DNA of 64,000 bases. Origin: Billgrantia sulfidoxydans (GTDB lineage Bacteria > Pseudomonadota > Gammaproteobacteria > Pseudomonadales > Halomonadaceae). The position numbers and the translations under genes were made by a program. Location: NCBI RefSeq assembly GCF_017868775.1, contig NZ_CP053381.1:3968001-4032000 (forward strand), written 5' to 3'. The notes below the pieces were generated by a model, which saw only the letters and a list, made by a program, of their open reading frames with translations, searched no databases and had not been told where the DNA came from. This document shows positions 1 through 20,162 of this stretch, in pieces (the stretch's first letter is position 1; each line of letters opens with the position of its first letter).

Positions 1-3629
<3,629 letters not shown>

Positions 3630-3640
3630 GGAGTCGGCTC

Positions 3641-7720
<4,080 letters not shown>

Positions 7721-7875
7721 CTGTATTCCCCAGCTTGTTCACCATGGGTGACCGATGCGTGGTCGGCGCCGCCCGACGGGCCTCCCCGCCAGGCGCTGAC
7801 GGCAAGCTCCACAGGGGTAGCTCGCCGTCGGGATTCTGCTAGCGACGCTGCGTCAGCAAGGCGCTAGTGCAACAG

Positions 7876-7902
7876 AAAAAGGCCGGCAGCGGGAAGGCCC
7901 GC
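7876..7902 (-). terminator. Attenuator-like hairpin between rplL and rpoB
   Basis: On the minus strand a perfect 5-bp stem with a 4-base loop (GCGGG CCTT CCCGC) can form. An overlapping GGCC...GGCC pairing also exists just before a run of five T. It sits inside the 232-base rplL-rpoB gap, where enterobacteria have a partial terminator that lowers rpoBC expression relative to the ribosomal genes. The stem is short, so strength and function are inferred. Confidence 0.35.
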
Positions 7903-7952
7903 CACCAGCCATGGAAGCTTACGCAGCGCGTGAAGCCATGGAAACCAAGGGG

Positions 7953-8327
7953 TTACTTGAGTTCCACGGTGGCGCCGGCTTCTTCCAGCTTCTTCTTGGC
8001 CTCTTCGGCCTCGTCCTTGGACATGGCTTCCTTGATGGTCGCCGGTGCGCCGTCGACGGCACCCTTGGCTTCCTTCAGGCCCAGGCCGGTGATCTCGCGG
8101 ACGGCCTTGATCACGTTGACCTTCTTGTCGCCGGCGCTGGTCAGCACCAGGTCGAACTCGGTCTGCTCTTCGGCAGCGCCGGCGTCACCGCCAGCAGCCG
8201 GGCCGGCCACGACGGCGGCCGCGGCGGAAACGCCGAACTTCTCTTCCATCGCTTCGATCAGCTCGACGACTTCCATCACGGACATGTCGGCGACGGCGTT
8301 GATGATGTCTTCTTTGGTCAGTGCCAT
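7953..8327 (-). CDS. rplL: 50S ribosomal protein L7/L12
   Basis: L7/L12, 124 residues, the flexible stalk protein that recruits translation factors to the large subunit. The sequence begins [24 protein letters not shown] (dimerisation domain). An Ala/Gly-rich hinge ([20 protein letters not shown]) follows, then the compact C-terminal factor-binding domain with GLGLKEAK. Length and layout are normal for the family. It is the second gene of the rplJL pair, 90 bases downstream of rplJ, and is expected to be made in several copies per ribosome bound to L10. Confidence 0.98.
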   Translation of the reverse strand: MALTKEDIINAVADMSVMEVVELIEAMEEKFGVSAAAAVVAGPAAGGDAGAAEEQTEFDLVLTSAGDKKVNVIKAVREITGLGLKEAKGAVDGAPATIKEAMSKDEAEEAKKKLEEAGATVELK

Positions 8328-8417
8328 TTCGATGATTCCTAACTTTGCGGGAGCCTCGGCGCACCGAGTACTCGTCTGTTCAGTGTTCGATTCAGGCAGC
8401 AGTAATGAGTTCGCCGA

Positions 8418-8921
8418 TCAGGCGGCCTGTTCCTGCTTCTGGTCGCGCAGGGCGGCCAGCGTACGAACCAGCTTGCCGGCGGATGCCTCCTTCATGACGG
8501 ACATCAGCTTGGCGATGGCCTCGTCATAGGTCGGCAGGGTCGCCAGACGGTCGATGTCGCTTGCCGGGATCAGCTCGCCTTCGTAGGCCAGCGCCTTGAC
8601 TTCGAAGTTCTTCTCATCCTTGGCGAAGTCCTTGAACAGGCGGGCGGCTGCGCCCGGATGTTCAGTGGAAAACGCCAGCAGAGTCGGACCGACGAAGCTC
8701 TCGTTCAGACACTCCCATTGAGTGCCCGAGAGGGCGCGGCGTGCCAGGGTGTTGCGAACAACACGCAGCTGGACGCCATTCTCGCGCGCCTGCTTACGCA
8801 GACCGGTCATCTTCTCGACCGTGACGCCACGAGAATCGGCAACTACGACGGAGAGAGCGCCCTTGGCCGCTTCACTGACCTCGGCAACGATCGCCTTCTT
8901 GCCTTCGAGTGCTAGTGGCAC
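8418..8921 (-). CDS. rplJ: 50S ribosomal protein L10
   Basis: L10, 167 residues, anchors L7/L12 dimers to 23S rRNA and represses its own operon by binding the mRNA leader. I place the start at GTG 8919-8921 ([15 protein letters not shown], the conserved L10 N-terminus). An AAGGAG ribosome-binding site lies at the proper distance. An in-frame GTG nine bases upstream overlaps that AAGGAG and is unlikely to be used. The conserved GLRKQAR and [12 protein letters not shown] segments are present. A matching L10-leader sequence lies upstream at about 9020-9112. Confidence 0.97.
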   Translation of the reverse strand: MPLALEGKKAIVAEVSEAAKGALSVVVADSRGVTVEKMTGLRKQARENGVQLRVVRNTLARRALSGTQWECLNESFVGPTLLAFSTEHPGAAARLFKDFAKDEKNFEVKALAYEGELIPASDIDRLATLPTYDEAIAKLMSVMKEASAGKLVRTLAALRDQKQEQAA

Positions 8922-9019
8922 AGTGATCACTCCTTCGTGCCGGAACCACCTGGGCTCCGGAGGTTACCATCTCTTCCGTGACGCCGAGCGCCGACGGAAG
9001 TCCTGGGTGATGGTGCACA

Positions 9020-9112
9020 CCAGCGTTCTGGCGGCCACACCATCTGCGCAGGCAACCCCAAGGGGAGATTAAGCCGCCCACTCGAGAGAGGGCGGCACCT
9101 GCGGTCTTTGAC
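9020..9112 (-). promoter_or_regulatory. L10 leader (autoregulatory mRNA element for rplJL)
   Basis: The 265-base rplA-rplJ gap contains, on the minus strand, AGACCGCAGG, then CTTAATC, then CCTGCGCAGATGGTG and CAGAACGC. From memory the E. coli rplJ leader has a very similar order of motifs (AGACCGCAGG, CTTAATC, CCTGCGTAGACGGTG, CAGAACGC). The two CGCAGG/CCTGCG arms can pair. Binding of the L10-(L7/L12) complex here represses translation of rplJ and rplL in E. coli. The ends given are approximate. Confidence 0.75.
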
Positions 9113-9186
9113 GGCGCCCCTCACGCCCTGCCGGGCAAGACGTTCGGGGACCGCAAAGTTCTTGCAACTGCTTCCGCTCCGCGCCC

Positions 9187-9879
9187 TTAGACCAGCGCGG
9201 AATGGTCGAGGGTCAGGCCCGGGCCCATGGTAGTGGACAGGGTGACCTTCTTGAAGTAGATGCCCTTGGACGTGCTCGGCTTGAGACGCTTGAGATCGGC
9301 GACCAGCGCCTCCAGGTTGCCCCGGATGGCGTCGGCATCGAAATCGACCTTGCCCAGCGTGGTGTGGATGATACCGTTCTTGTCGGTACGGAAACGCACC
9401 TGGCCGGCCTTGGCGTTCTTCACTGCGGTCGCCACGTCGGGCGTCACGGTGCCGACCTTGGGGTTCGGCATCAGGCCGCGCGGACCGAGGATCTGACCCA
9501 ACTGGCCGACCACACGCATGGCGTCCGGCGAGGCGATGACCACGTCGAAGTCGAGCTGACCCTTCTTGACCTGCTCGGCCAGGTCATCCATGCCGACGAT
9601 GTCGGCACCGGCTTCCTTGGCGGCATCGGCGTTGGCACCCTGGGTGAACACGGCGACGCGCACGTCCTTGCCGGTCCCGTTGGGCATCACGGTGGCACCG
9701 CGCACCACCTGGTCGGATTTACGCGGATCGACGCCCAGGTTGATGGCGACGTCCAGTGACTCCTTGAACTTGACGGTGGAGAGCTCGGCGAGCAGCGCCA
9801 CGGCCTCCTCCAGGCTGTACGCCTTGGTGGCATCGACCTTCTCGCGAATCATCTGTGCGCGCTTGGAAAGCTTGGCCAT
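9187..9879 (-). CDS. rplA: 50S ribosomal protein L1
   Basis: L1, 230 residues, binds the mobile L1 stalk of 23S rRNA, helps release deacylated tRNA, and represses the rplKA message in E. coli. It begins [17 protein letters not shown] and contains the conserved stretches [18 protein letters not shown] and [16 protein letters not shown], which form the RNA-binding surface. The start codon is only two bases after the rplK stop, so the two are translationally coupled. Length is close to E. coli L1 (234). Confidence 0.98.
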   Translation of the reverse strand: MAKLSKRAQMIREKVDATKAYSLEEAVALLAELSTVKFKESLDVAINLGVDPRKSDQVVRGATVMPNGTGKDVRVAVFTQGANADAAKEAGADIVGMDDLAEQVKKGQLDFDVVIASPDAMRVVGQLGQILGPRGLMPNPKVGTVTPDVATAVKNAKAGQVRFRTDKNGIIHTTLGKVDFDADAIRGNLEALVADLKRLKPSTSKGIYFKKVTLSTTMGPGLTLDHSALV

Positions 9880-9881
9880 GA

Positions 9882-10313
9882 TCAGAGACCCTCCACGTTC
9901 AGGCCCATGCTGCGGGCACTACCGGCAATGGTACGTACCGCGGCGTCGAGGTCGGCAGCCGTCAGGTCCGGCTCCTTGGTCTTGGCGATCTCCTCGAGCT
10001 GCTCGCGGGTCACGGTACCGACCTTCTTCTTGTTCGGCTCACCGGAGCCGGACTTGATGCCAGCCGCCTTCTTCAGCAGGACCGCCGCCGGCGGGGTCTT
10101 GGTGATGAAGGTGAAGCTGCGGTCGGAATAGACGGTGATGACCACGGGAGTCGGCAGACCCGGCTCGATGTCCTGGGTCGCGGCGTTGAACGCCTTGCAG
10201 AACTCCATGATGTTGACACCGTGCTGACCCAGCGCAGGGCCCACGGGGGGACTCGGGTTGGCCTTACCTGCTGCCACCTGCAGCTTGATGTAAGCCTGTA
10301 CTTTCTTGGCCAT
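9882..10313 (-). CDS. rplK: 50S ribosomal protein L11
   Basis: L11, 143 residues, part of the GTPase-associated centre and needed for RelA-dependent stringent control in relatives. It begins [23 protein letters not shown] with the proline-rich linker and the [18 protein letters not shown] block of the N-terminal domain. The C-terminal rRNA-binding domain ends [10 protein letters not shown]. It lies 91 bases downstream of nusG and two bases before rplA. No clear promoter was seen in the nusG-rplK gap, so read-through from upstream is plausible. Confidence 0.98.
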   Translation of the reverse strand: MAKKVQAYIKLQVAAGKANPSPPVGPALGQHGVNIMEFCKAFNAATQDIEPGLPTPVVITVYSDRSFTFITKTPPAAVLLKKAAGIKSGSGEPNKKKVGTVTREQLEEIAKTKEPDLTAADLDAAVRTIAGSARSMGLNVEGL

Positions 10314-10404
10314 GATGGACTCCAGTTGGGTAGTAGCGCCTAGCGGCTCCCCGGGTTAGACGGCCGCCGAAGTGGCCGCACAGCAAATCAGCGGTCGAGA
10401 AGCG

Positions 10405-10938
10405 TCACTCTTTCTCGACCTGGGAAAACTCGAGCTCGACCGGCGTCGCCCTGCCGAAGATCAGCACGCTGACCTGCAGGCGACTCTTGTCGTAATTGAC
10501 CTCTTCGACCACGCCATTGAAGTCGGCGAAGGGGCCGTCGATGACGCGCACGGACTGCCCCGGCTCGAACATCGTCTTGGGCCGCGGCTTGTCGCTGCCG
10601 TCCTTCACCCGGCGCAGGATGGCATCGGCCTCCCGCTGGGTGATCGGCGCCGGCTTCTCCTTGGTGCCGCCAATAAACCCCATGACCCGAGGCGTCTCGT
10701 TGACCAGGTGCCAGGTGGCGTCGTCCATCTCCATCTCGACCAGCACGTAGCCGGGATAGAACTTGCGTTCACTCTTACGGCGCTTGCCGTCACGCACCTC
10801 GACGACCTCTTCGGTCGGCACCAGGATCTCGCCGAAGCGATCCTCCATGGCATACATCTTCACGCGCTCCTTGAGGGAGCGCATGACATGCTTCTCGAAG
10901 CCCGAGTAGGCGTGCACGACGTACCAACGCTTGGACAT
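10405..10938 (-). CDS. nusG: Transcription termination/antitermination factor NusG
   Basis: NusG, 177 residues, travels with RNA polymerase, suppresses pausing, and links polymerase to Rho or ribosomal protein S10. The N-terminal NGN domain starts [20 protein letters not shown] and includes the [19 protein letters not shown] core. The C-terminal KOW domain has [18 protein letters not shown]. It is eight bases downstream of secE, the standard secE-nusG pair, and precedes rplK. Length is near the family norm of about 180. Confidence 0.98.
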   Translation of the reverse strand: MSKRWYVVHAYSGFEKHVMRSLKERVKMYAMEDRFGEILVPTEEVVEVRDGKRRKSERKFYPGYVLVEMEMDDATWHLVNETPRVMGFIGGTKEKPAPITQREADAILRRVKDGSDKPRPKTMFEPGQSVRVIDGPFADFNGVVEEVNYDKSRLQVSVLIFGRATPVELEFSQVEKE

Positions 10939-10946
10939 GAAAACTC

Positions 10947-11315
10947 CTAACCGATGACGCCGGACATCGCCCAGCTAAGTAGGGTGTCGATCAGCCACAG
11001 CATCAGCCCGACGACCAGCACGGCGACCAGCACGATCACGGTCGTCTGCACGGTCTCGGGTCGGGTCGGCCATACCACGCGCTGAATCTCTTTCTTGGCA
11101 TTCTTGGCCAGCTCGGCGAGATCCCGCCCCCGGGCGGTCGTCAGCGCAACCGCCGCGGCACCCGCACAGAGCACGACGACACCGAGCACACGATAGAGAA
11201 GCGCCTGGTCGGCGAAATAGGTATTCCCCACTACCGCCAGCACCACCAGCGTGACGACAACCGCCCACTTGAGCCCGTCGCGGCGCGACTCCTGCACCTC
11301 GGCGTTGTGTTTCAT
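10947..11315 (-). CDS. secE: Preprotein translocase subunit SecE
   Basis: SecE, 122 residues, the essential clamp subunit of the SecYEG channel in the inner membrane. I start it at ATG 11313-11315 ([12 protein letters not shown]) because the upstream part of the open frame runs through tRNA-Trp. Three hydrophobic segments are visible (about 17-35, 38-58 and 93-115), as in E. coli SecE. The conserved amphipathic [18 protein letters not shown] block precedes the last one. It is transcribed with tRNA-Trp upstream and nusG downstream. Confidence 0.95.
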   Translation of the reverse strand: MKHNAEVQESRRDGLKWAVVVTLVVLAVVGNTYFADQALLYRVLGVVVLCAGAAAVALTTARGRDLAELAKNAKKEIQRVVWPTRPETVQTTVIVLVAVLVVGLMLWLIDTLLSWAMSGVIG

Positions 11316-11383
11316 GAAAACGAGACTCCTCAGGGTGCGGCAATCGAGTATGTTCGTATGAAGAATGCCAACCTGGGGAAGGT

Positions 11384-11459
<76 letters not shown>

Positions 11460-11510
11460 GTATCTGGTATGCATTACCTCTTGCAGGCAGCATGCACAAC
11501 AGCGGGCGCC

Positions 11511-11539
11511 ATGATAGCGGATGACTCGCCGACTGGCAA
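11511..11539 (-). promoter_or_regulatory. Sigma-70 promoter for tRNA-Trp-secE-nusG
   Basis: Minus-strand TTGCCA (11534-11539), a 17-base spacer, then TATCAT (11511-11516). It lies between the terminator after tRNA-Thr and the tRNA-Trp gene, so it should start the secE-nusG and possibly downstream ribosomal transcript. The fit to consensus and the position are both good; use is inferred. Confidence 0.7.
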
Positions 11540-11564
11540 CCCTCTCCGACGGACCTTCGCCGCG

Positions 11565-11597
11565 AAGAAAAGAAAGGCGAGCCTGCGCTCGCCTTTC
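11565..11597 (-). terminator. Rho-independent terminator after tRNA-Thr
   Basis: Minus-strand hairpin AAAGGCGAG / CTCGCCTTT with a 6-base loop, followed by CTTTTC. It starts a few bases after the 3' end of tRNA-Thr and separates the Tyr-Gly-Thr tRNA operon from the promoter of the tRNA-Trp unit. Confidence 0.75.
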
Positions 11598-11601
11598 GAA
11601 T

Positions 11602-11676
11602 TGGAGCTCATGGACGGATTTGAACCGTCGACCTCACCCTTACCAAGGGTGTGCTCTACCCCTGAGCTACATGAGC
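11602..11676 (-). tRNA. tRNA-Thr (anticodon GGT)
   Basis: 75-nt cloverleaf on the minus strand: acceptor GCTCATG/CATGAGC, D-arm TAGCTCAGGGGTAGAGCA, anticodon loop with GGT, T-arm GGTTCAAATCC and an encoded CCA. It is the last gene of the Tyr-Gly-Thr tRNA operon. Confidence 0.97.
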
Positions 11677-11716
11677 AAAACCTTTGGCTTCACCTGCCCC
11701 TAGCAGGAGCAGCACC

Positions 11717-11790
<74 letters not shown>

Positions 11791-11836
11791 CTACCCACTC
11801 TTTCCCACCCAGAACCACTGCCTGGATCGGCTTATC

Positions 11837-11920
<84 letters not shown>

Positions 11921-11932
11921 AGATGGCGGCTC

Positions 11933-11960
11933 ATTCTACCGCCTACCGAAACCATGTCAA
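11933..11960 (-). promoter_or_regulatory. Sigma-70 promoter of the Tyr-Gly-Thr tRNA operon
   Basis: Minus-strand TTGACA (11955-11960), 16-base spacer, TAGAAT (11933-11938), immediately upstream of tRNA-Tyr. The -35 is perfect. The TAGAAT box and 16-base spacing match those of the rRNA promoters P1 and P2 in this window, suggesting a shared stable-RNA promoter style. Confidence 0.85.
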
Positions 11961-12037
11961 GGGCTTATTTTTCAGCCACTTGCCAGGCAGCCGCAGCTTG
12001 GCCGCGAGCCCTTGGCCTCGGAACGCGCTGCATTGTG

Positions 12038-12877
12038 TCAAAGCAACATGGAGAATGCAAGGCCTGCCCGGATTTTTTCCAGCCCCGCCGGGGCAGGCAC
12101 TCGCGGCGCGCCCGACATGCGACCGGCCCGCTCGGCCGCCGTCAACGGAAAGCAGGCTTCCAGGCCGCCATAGACCATGTCGGGCCAGACCGCATGAGGG
12201 GAGTGCACCCCCCGCGCCACCACCCGGGCATCGCCGCCCGTCAGCAACATCGGAAGAGCGACCCCTTCCCGATCGCACACCTCAGCATAGATGCGGTTCA
12301 CGGCGCTGACGGCTGCCAGGTAGATGCCATGATTCACGGCCTCGACGGTACGTCGGCCGGGCAGCAGAAGCTCCTCCGCCTCGCTATCGGGGTCGATGGC
12401 GACGTTACGGGTGCCGAGCTTGAGGCTCTCCTTCATCAAGCGCAGACCCGGCAGGATGTAGCCTCCCAGGTGTCGCCCTCCCGGCAGCACGAAATCGATG
12501 GTGATGGCGCTACCACAGTCCACGGCGCAGCAGCCGCCGGCCAATTGGTAGCCGGCCAACACGCCCATCCAGCGATCGACACCCAGCCGATGCGGCTCCT
12601 CGTAGCCGTTGACGACACCCAGCGCCTCCGGCACCGAACGCGCCACATGTACGCCGCGCACGCGATTCTGCAGCAGCGCCACGGTCTGCTCCAGCACCGC
12701 CTGACGGGCGACGCTGGAGATGCGCACCGCCTCGACCACGTCCAGGTCGGGTATATCGGAGCCAGGCTTCCACTCCTCGCGGGTCCAGACGGCGCCGCGC
12801 GAACGGATCTCGCTGCTGTCGGCATCCTTCAATCGCCACTTGGAAAGGGTATTGCCGATGTCCAGATCAAGGATCAT
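12038..12877 (-). CDS. coaX: Type III pantothenate kinase
   Basis: CoaX, 279 residues, phosphorylates pantothenate in the first step of coenzyme A synthesis; type III enzymes are not feedback-inhibited by CoA. The N-terminal MILDLDIGNTLSKWR carries the phosphate-binding DIGNT motif of the ASKHA fold, VDCGSAITIDF is the second conserved motif, and LLTGGDARVV the third. It overlaps the 3' end of birA by four bases (ATGA), the common birA-coaX arrangement. Its 3' end faces the tRNA promoter region. Confidence 0.96.
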   Translation of the reverse strand: MILDLDIGNTLSKWRLKDADSSEIRSRGAVWTREEWKPGSDIPDLDVVEAVRISSVARQAVLEQTVALLQNRVRGVHVARSVPEALGVVNGYEEPHRLGVDRWMGVLAGYQLAGGCCAVDCGSAITIDFVLPGGRHLGGYILPGLRLMKESLKLGTRNVAIDPDSEAEELLLPGRRTVEAVNHGIYLAAVSAVNRIYAEVCDREGVALPMLLTGGDARVVARGVHSPHAVWPDMVYGGLEACFPLTAAERAGRMSGAPRVPAPAGLEKIRAGLAFSMLL

Positions 12878-13857
12878 GTACGCCCACGCACGCTGATCTC
12901 CCCTCCTCCCAGGCGTTCTCGTCGATCACCATGGCGGACCCAGAGATTGCCTGATTCGTCCACGGATTCGGCGGTGGCCAGAAGGCGCTGCTGCCCACGC
13001 AGCACCTCGACCTCGCACCCCTGGAAGGCATGGCGCCGGTTCCATTCCGCCTGCCAGGCAGCAAAGCCGGACGACTCGTAGCCTGCCAGCAGCGGCATCA
13101 GCTCGTCCAGCAATTCCGCGGCCAGCCGGTTACGAGATAGCGAAGGCACCTGGTCGGCCACCGCGGCGACACGTTGCTCGATGCGCTCACGGAAGCTCGC
13201 GGGAAGATCGAAGTTGATCCCCATGCCGACCACAACCTCGCAGGGGCCCGTCGTGTCACCGCTGATCTCGACCAGAATGCCGGCCAGCTTGCCCAGTCGA
13301 CCCTGGCCGTCCTCGAGCAGCACATCGTTTGGCCACTTCAGCCTGGGGCTCACGCCGTGGCGCTCCAGCACCCTGGCCAGGGCCACGCCCACTGCCAGAC
13401 TCAACCCTTCCAGCACGGCGATACCGGACTCGAAACGCCAGCCTACCGATAGCATCAGGGCACGCCCCCAAGGAGTCGACCAGACGCGACCGCGGCGACC
13501 GCGCCCTGCACTTTGCTGCTCGACCAGGCACACTTCGCCGTGACCCGCGCCTTGGGCAAAGCGCTGACGAATGAATTCGTTGCTTGAAGGCAGCGTCTCC
13601 TCGACGAACAGCCTGGCGAGATGTTGACGCCCCCGGCGCGACAGGCCGGCCACGATCATCCCGCCATTCAGCAGCTCCAGCGGCGTGGAGAGCCGGTAGC
13701 CCTGTCCCTTGACCGCCTCGAGGGGGATGTCCATCGCCTCGAGCTTCTTCAGTTGCTTCCAGACCGCAGTGCGGGATACACCCAGCCGTACGCCCAACTG
13801 CTCGCCGGAGTGGAACTCCCCGTCACTCAGCAGCCGAATGAGGTCGCCAATGGTCAT
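12874..13857 (-). CDS. birA: Biotin--protein ligase / biotin operon repressor
   Basis: BirA makes biotinyl-AMP, biotinylates the acetyl-CoA carboxylase carrier protein and, when it has an N-terminal helix-turn-helix as here, can repress biotin genes. From ATG 13855-13857 (MTIGDLIRLLSDGEFHSGEQLG) it has 327 residues. This aligns with the E. coli start region, whereas an in-frame ATG ten codons upstream (13887) lacks an obvious ribosome-binding site. The winged-helix part covers about 1-60, the SAGRGRRGRVW biotin/AMP loop lies near 100-110, and LKWPNDVLL is the central-domain signature. It is coupled to coaX by a 4-base overlap. Confidence 0.93.
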   Translation of the reverse strand: MTIGDLIRLLSDGEFHSGEQLGVRLGVSRTAVWKQLKKLEAMDIPLEAVKGQGYRLSTPLELLNGGMIVAGLSRRGRQHLARLFVEETLPSSNEFIRQRFAQGAGHGEVCLVEQQSAGRGRRGRVWSTPWGRALMLSVGWRFESGIAVLEGLSLAVGVALARVLERHGVSPRLKWPNDVLLEDGQGRLGKLAGILVEISGDTTGPCEVVVGMGINFDLPASFRERIEQRVAAVADQVPSLSRNRLAAELLDELMPLLAGYESSGFAAWQAEWNRRHAFQGCEVEVLRGQQRLLATAESVDESGNLWVRHGDRRERLGGGEISVRGRT

Positions 13858-13932
13858 GCCCTGTGCCCTAACCGGGAAAAGATCCATTCTAGCGAACTGC
13901 TGCGGTTGCGGAAACGCATTGATCGGTTAAAG

Positions 13933-13966
13933 AAAAAACCCCGAGCACTGTCGTGCTCGGGGTTTT
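13933..13966 (-). terminator. Distal rRNA-operon terminator
   Basis: Minus-strand hairpin CCCCGAGCAC / GTGCTCGGGG with a 4-base loop and a TTTTTT tail. It is the last and among the strongest of four hairpins after the rRNA operon, just upstream of birA. Confidence 0.85.
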
Positions 13967-14101
13967 CGAGAGTGATGCCTGACGAGCCGGGCGGCGCTCC
14001 GCAACTCGACTTGTCTCATCCTGAGACGCGCCCTTCGGGCCTGCTAGCGCAGTTTCCGCCTGTTCCCGACAGGCGGGATCCCTGGGCGGCCCCTGAAACG
14101 A

Positions 14102-14132
14102 CGAAACCCAGCCTCATTCGAAGCTGGGTTTC
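14102..14132 (-). terminator. Third rRNA-operon terminator-like hairpin
   Basis: Minus-strand hairpin GAAACCCAGC / GCTGGGTTTC with a T-rich but interrupted tail. It follows a decayed 5S 3' end. Weaker than its neighbours because the T-run is broken by CG. Confidence 0.6.
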
Positions 14133-14304
14133 TGAAGAGATGCCTGACGATGACCCGGGCGGCGCTCCGCTACTCTCGCATGGGGGTGAGAGCGCCCGGC
14201 CCCTAGCGGCACCGCCGCGGGGGCGCTCGAACGCCCCGAGCCGGCGAGGGACCGGTCCGCGAAGCGGCCCCACGAAACGAAGAGCGGGTCTCCCCATGCC
14301 CATG

Positions 14305-14337
14305 AAAAAACCCCAGCCTCTTTCGAAGCTGGGGTTT
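14305..14337 (-). terminator. Second rRNA-operon terminator
   Basis: Minus-strand hairpin AACCCCAGC / GCTGGGGTT followed by TTTTTC, directly after a decayed 5S 3' end. Confidence 0.85.
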
Positions 14338-14402
14338 TGGAATGGATGCCTGACGATGACTCGGGCGGCGCTCCGCTACTCTACGTGGGAGGCCCTTAAA
14401 CG

Positions 14403-14432
14403 GCGAAACCCCGACCAGTTGGCCGGGGTTTC
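14403..14432 (-). terminator. First terminator after the 5S rRNA
   Basis: Minus-strand hairpin GAAACCCCGGCC / GGTCGGGGTTTC starting nine bases after the 5S gene. The T-run is short (TTTCGCCGTTT), which may explain why further terminators follow. Confidence 0.7.
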
Positions 14433-14440
14433 TGAAAAGA

Positions 14441-14558
14441 TGCCTGACGATGACCTACTCTCGCATGGGGAGACCCCACACTACCATCGGCGCTGAGCGG
14501 TTTCACTGCTGAGTTCGGCATGGGATCAGGTGGTTCCCACTCGCTATGGTCGTCAGGC
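14441..14558 (-). rRNA. rrf: 5S ribosomal RNA
   Basis: About 117 nt on the minus strand. The ends pair (GCCTGACGA with TCGTCAGGC), and the interior has the expected GGAACCACCTGATCCC and CGAACTCAGCAGTGAAAC segments. It follows 23S by about 100 bases and is the last intact gene of the rRNA operon. Exact ends are approximate by one or two bases. Confidence 0.95.
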
Positions 14559-14658
14559 GAAAACGGTTGGAATCATGCTGCGTGATCGTCTCGCCCGCGC
14601 CTACCGGCGCGGTGCGTATCCGTCAATCGTGCGCGATGCGCAGACCCCTTGGGGTTAT

Positions 14659-17548
<2,890 letters not shown>

Positions 17549-17660
17549 ATATAACCCGAAGGGGTCTGGTCTGCGATCACGTACGACAATTGCCGGATAC
17601 GCTTGAGACGTATCACTTTTGCTTTCCCCTTGCGGGGAAAACTTGTCAGCATGATTCACA

Positions 17661-17673
17661 TTGTTAAAGAGCA
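17661..17673 (-). promoter_or_regulatory. boxA antitermination site before 23S
   Basis: Minus-strand TGCTCTTTAACAA, the rRNA boxA bound by NusB-S10, located in the spacer about 110 bases before 23S. A second copy lies upstream of 16S. Confidence 0.85.
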
Positions 17674-17746
17674 GACTGTTCAGAGAACAGTGGAAAGTCT
17701 GATGACTTGCCGCTGGTCTCTGCAGATCAAGACTGGCTTGGAGAAA

Positions 17747-17839
17747 TGGTGGAGCCAAGCGGGATCGAAGTCGTGCGCGACCCCGGCGCGACCACCTGAC
17801 GTGCAAGGCAGGCGCTCTCCCAGCTGAGCTCTTCCGGCC
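17747..17839 (-). pseudogene. Broken second tRNA-Ala copy in the 16S-23S spacer
   Basis: Directly downstream of the intact tRNA-Ala lies a mosaic copy. Its D-arm and anticodon arm (GAGCTCAGCTGGGAGAGC to CTGCCTTGCACG) and its 3' half with CCA (TTCGATCCCGCTTGGCTCC) match the intact gene. The 5' acceptor strand is different (GCCGGAAG instead of GGGGCCATAG), so it cannot pair with the 3' strand. About 20 extra bases rich in GC (GGTCGCGCCGGGGTCGCGCA) replace the variable/T-stem junction. The 3' anticodon stem is also altered (GTCAGG). It is not expected to yield a working tRNA. Confidence 0.8.
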
Positions 17840-17852
17840 TTTCCGAAGAAAG

Positions 17853-17928
17853 TGGTGGAGCCAAGCGGGATCGAACCGCTGACCTCCTGCGTGCAAGGCA
17901 GGCGCTCTCCCAGCTGAGCTATGGCCCC
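17853..17928 (-). tRNA. tRNA-Ala (anticodon TGC)
   Basis: 76-nt cloverleaf on the minus strand: acceptor GGGGCCA/TGGCTCC (one G-U pair), anticodon loop with TGC, T-arm GGTTCGATCCC and an encoded CCA. It lies in the 16S-23S spacer after tRNA-Ile, the usual order. Confidence 0.97.
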
Positions 17929-17956
17929 ACTGATCACCGCATTGCAACTGGCGATG

Positions 17957-18037
17957 AATTTCGTCGGAGACAAGGCGCTTTGGGCCGACGCATAGCTCGC
18001 TATGCGAAGTTCAAAGCAACGCCGTATCCGGCGAAAT

Positions 18038-18038
<1 letters not shown>
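17957..18038. repeat. 82-bp imperfect palindrome between spacer tRNAs
   Basis: Outer arms AATTTCGTCGG and CCGGCGAAATT and inner arms GCATAG and CTATGC (4-base loop) bracket partly matching sequence. It fills most of the gap between tRNA-Ala and tRNA-Ile and touches the CCA end of tRNA-Ile. It may be an rRNA-precursor processing stem or a REP-like element. Confidence 0.6.
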
Positions 18039-18114
<76 letters not shown>

Positions 18115-18210
18115 GGCTTACAACCACTGGGTCGTCGACCCAAACAGTCTTTGCTCTGGCCGATCAGGTAATTCATTGTGGGCACTTGCCGCGAGGCGTG
18201 ATACGTCGTT

Positions 18211-19750
<1,540 letters not shown>

Positions 19751-19926
19751 CAAATCATTGCGGTTCTTGCTCGCCCCTTCCCGAAGAAACGGACGAAAGC
19801 GAACCAAACTCGGCTCAAGGTCAAAGCTTCTCAAAAGACCCGAAGGTCTCGACGAGTCGCTTGCCTTGAAATGGTGTGACTTCTCACCACCTCATCGACA
19901 AGCGCCCACATGAATTACCTGATCGA

Positions 19927-19939
19927 TTGTTAAAGAGCA
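19927..19939 (-). promoter_or_regulatory. boxA antitermination site in the 16S leader
   Basis: Minus-strand TGCTCTTTAACAA, about 180 bases before the 16S 5' end and about 70 bases after promoter P2. Identical to the spacer boxA. Confidence 0.85.
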
Positions 19940-20008
19940 GCTCGCTTGCTGTCGTGGCCGTCGATCCCGTGACCGAGGGGCCTCGCCAGCGCCCTGCGAG
20001 GAAGGCGT

Positions 20009-20036
20009 ATTCTACTGAAGCGTCGGAGTTTGTCAA
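20009..20036 (-). promoter_or_regulatory. rRNA promoter P2
   Basis: Minus-strand TTGACA (20031-20036), 16-base spacer, TAGAAT (20009-20014). The short spacing and identical -10 match P1 and the tRNA-Tyr promoter. Confidence 0.85.
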
Positions 20037-20134
20037 CTCTCTTCGAGGCCGTCACCGAGGTGATCCTGACCGCGAAGACCCGCCTGAGCCGGCGACCGCA
20101 AGCCCGCTTGCGGACTTGCCTTCGAGTGGGGCGC

Positions 20135-20162
20135 ATTCTACCGAATCCACCGTGGGCGTCAA
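20135..20162 (-). promoter_or_regulatory. rRNA promoter P1
   Basis: Minus-strand TTGACG (20157-20162), 16-base spacer, TAGAAT (20135-20140), 126 bases upstream of P2. Tandem rRNA promoters of this kind are normal in gammaproteobacteria. Confidence 0.8.

Larger units (their letters stand above)
13930..14440 (-). repeat. Tandem decayed 5S-rRNA 3' ends, each followed by a terminator
   Basis: Between birA and the 5S gene there is no credible protein gene. On the minus strand the 5S 3' end GTCATCGTCAGGCATC recurs at about 14345-14360 and 14140-14155, with a shorter version near 13975-13985. Each copy is followed by a hairpin. In the two longer copies the 5S-like GAGTAG is separated from GTCATC by an insert of about 15 bases (CGGAGCGCCGCCCG), and the 5' side of 5S is missing. 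The E. coli rrnB T1/T2 region has a comparable, smaller arrangement. Confidence 0.75.
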
